This document shows, piece by piece, positions 63,020 through 64,000 of a stretch of DNA of 64,000 bases. How positions within the stretch are numbered: the first letter of the stretch is position 1; each line of letters opens with the position of its first letter. The notes below the pieces were generated by a model that was given only the letters and a program-made list of their open reading frames with translations, had not been told where the DNA came from and ran no database searches. This DNA is from Roseibium sediminis (lineage in GTDB: Bacteria; Pseudomonadota; Alphaproteobacteria; Rhizobiales; Stappiaceae): positions 164,286 through 228,285 of the forward strand of contig NZ_VXDB01000007.1 of the NCBI RefSeq assembly GCF_008711325.1. Direction: 5' to 3'. The translations under genes were made by a program, and so were the position numbers.

Positions 63020-63195
63020 ACCCTCTGAGTAAAATTTGCAGCTAAGCTCGAAAGTTTGTGATGGTCCGATCAGGCGGCAAACTCCGGCACTGGTTTGCTA
63101 ACACCCCCGAATAAGGCATGGAAGACACCAAAGAACCGGCTAAAGAGGCTGTCAGGCAAGAATTTGAGCGGATTGCGAGAGAGGGATGAGTCTCG

Positions 63196-63603
63196 TCAAA
63201 AACCAAGCTTGGTCATATCTTTTTGAGAAAACCGTTTGTGGCTCCCCTCCAGTGAGCAAAGCCCCAAATCAGAAAAAATCTCTGCGACAGCAGTAAAGTT
63301 CTGCCTTTGATCGAACAATCCGAGATTCACAACGTAAAGTTTGGATTTGTCATTGCGATAAAGGACGTTACTACCGCAACGTCGACAAAATCCCCTCTGT
63401 GCGTGTTCAGATGATTGGAACATATTCATATTATCATCTGCCCGAATAGTTAATTTTTCAATCTTTACGCTGAAGTGAAGTCCTGACGACCACTTTTGGC
63501 ACATGTTGCAATGACATACGTAATACTCTCTTGCTGGAACAAGAGCTTCGAACTCAATATCACCGCAAAGACACCGACCATACATCACTTCACTTTTACT
63601 CAT
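63196..63603 (-). CDS. GFA (glutathione-dependent formaldehyde-activating)-like zinc protein
   Basis: Protein of 135 residues of the Mss4-like GFA/CENP-V family. The zinc-binding Cys are in YGRCLCGDIEFEA, CHCNMCQKW and GFCRRCGSNVLY, the family order. Members bind glutathione adducts or have unknown roles. ATG 63603 follows AAGGAGCGATGTAA. The upstream gap repeats the TGTGACTC element seen elsewhere in the array. A 176-bp gap without a clear gene separates it from the ankyrin gene. Confidence 0.85.
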   Translation of the reverse strand: MSKSEVMYGRCLCGDIEFEALVPAREYYVCHCNMCQKWSSGLHFSVKIEKLTIRADDNMNMFQSSEHAQRGFCRRCGSNVLYRNDKSKLYVVNLGLFDQRQNFTAVAEIFSDLGLCSLEGSHKRFSQKDMTKLGF

Positions 63604-63622
63604 TTACATCGCTCCTTATGAG

Positions 63623-63841
63623 TCACAGTTTTGGCGGCACCGGATTAGCAGAAGGATCGTGGCGCCACTTGTTGATTTTGACGCAAATCAGCTTTTCCAG
63701 CTCTTTCAGGTCTTTTGCGCTCATACCTTTCTTGCGGGCGAATTCGAAAACGGCCTGTGCGCCATGCTGAAAGCCGGATCTGTACCGAAATTCGGGATCT
63801 CGATTAGCAGCAAAATCTGGCGATTTAAATTTCTCTGACAT
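63623..63841 (-). CDS. Small hypothetical protein, array member
   Basis: Protein of 72 residues with a central helix (YRSGFQHGAQAVFEFARKKG and DLKELEKLICVKINKW). ATG 63841 follows TAGGGGAGCGGAGGCT. It ends KL-stop within the AAACTGTGACTC element shared with another junction. The sequence has the flavour of a phage accessory protein, but no family is named. Confidence 0.65.
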   Translation of the reverse strand: MSEKFKSPDFAANRDPEFRYRSGFQHGAQAVFEFARKKGMSAKDLKELEKLICVKINKWRHDPSANPVPPKL

Positions 63842-63854
63842 AGCCTCCGCTCCC

Positions 63855-63959
63855 CTATTTCTCTCTTGCTATTTCCCGGAGGGCATCCTCCGAAACAAAA
63901 AACGGACCGCGCATCACTGCTTCGCGAGATAAGAGCTTCTTGGCAGTGATCAGCCCCAC
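63855..63959 (-). CDS. Possible 34-residue peptide, array member
   Basis: GTG 63959 to TAG 63855, encoding GLITAKKLLSREAVMRGPFF and more. The stop codon forms the first bases of the next gene's TAGGGGAGCGG site, as at other junctions. The start itself has only a weak ribosome site, and ATG 63912 is an alternative. The array may continue beyond the right edge. Confidence 0.35.
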   Translation of the reverse strand: MGLITAKKLLSREAVMRGPFFVSEDALREIAREK

Positions 63960-64000
63960 CTAAGCGGTCCAGTTTGAATGTTAGTGCATGATTAGCCTGG

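Noticed and set aside
63118..63189. 23-codon plus-strand frame between GFA and ankyrin genes
   Set aside because: Weak ribosome site, isolated on the opposite strand; could be chance.
58167..63959. Integron gene-cassette array
   Set aside because: No integrase seen and no attC-like sites with GTTRRRY cores at the junctions; the shared element is a ribosome site, and genes are tightly packed.

Overview
The window looks like an alphaproteobacterial chromosome, probably Hyphomicrobiales and close to the Stappia/Labrenzia/Roseibium group. This is inferred from the imuA-imuB-dnaE2 SOS cassette under a GTTC-N7-GTTC LexA box, a DUF2794 gene, REP-like palindromes of the GTCATCCCCGGC type, and general protein character. 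No rRNA, tRNA or CRISPR array was recognised.

Layout. 1-4.2 kb: error-prone translesion operon imuA-imuB-dnaE2 on the minus strand, with dnaE2 running off the left edge. 4.4-7 kb: a polysaccharide flippase and a CelD/BioF2-type acyltransferase. 7-8.7 kb: an AMP-forming acyl-CoA ligase. 8.9-14.9 kb: two divergent aconitases, acnB and acnA. 15.1-18.3 kb: a GDSL autotransporter, an 82-bp remnant of an acnA 3' end, and a cluster of composite palindromic repeats around a small GIY-YIG nuclease. 18.8-21.1 kb: queuosine operon queC-queD-queE-queF with a possible preQ1-sensing leader. 21.3-24.3 kb: cytochrome c maturation genes ccmABCDG. 24.4-28.8 kb: DUF1223 protein, CDF metal transporter, a lone UgpE-like permease, HAD phosphatase and fatty acid desaturase. 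29-32.4 kb: nitrogen module of glnK-amtB plus a second amt, each unit with a sigma-54-like promoter.

32.6-57.5 kb is mostly housekeeping: TusA-like protein, pterin dehydratase, LMW phosphatase, PAP2 phosphatase, hybrid kinase, AEC transporter, GluQRS (which glutamylates queuosine in tRNA-Asp and so connects to the que operon), AlkA-like glycosylase, alpha/beta hydrolase, GT4, HBM chemoreceptor, ThpR, aldo/keto reductase, TesA with YbbA-YbbP, a Bax-inhibitor-1 protein, DUF2794, a probable new small RNA with C-rich loop, pyrophosphatase, minimal zinc metallopeptidase, DsbB, a YqaA-like protein and a GGDEF-EAL protein.

57.8-64 kb is an accessory region of visibly lower GC. It is a long minus-strand run of small genes, nearly all introduced by the same extended ribosome binding site, AGGAGCGG or GGGGAGCGG. 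Members include an Imm22-type immunity protein, a PIN-like protein, a DUF2384-like toxin-binding domain, a COX2-like cupredoxin that has lost metal ligands, a GFA protein, an ankyrin protein, membrane proteins and several tiny unknown proteins. A zinc-ribbon gene behind a LexA-type box faces the array at its left end. This array is the best candidate for an undescribed system. All calls come from reading the sequence; no database search was possible.
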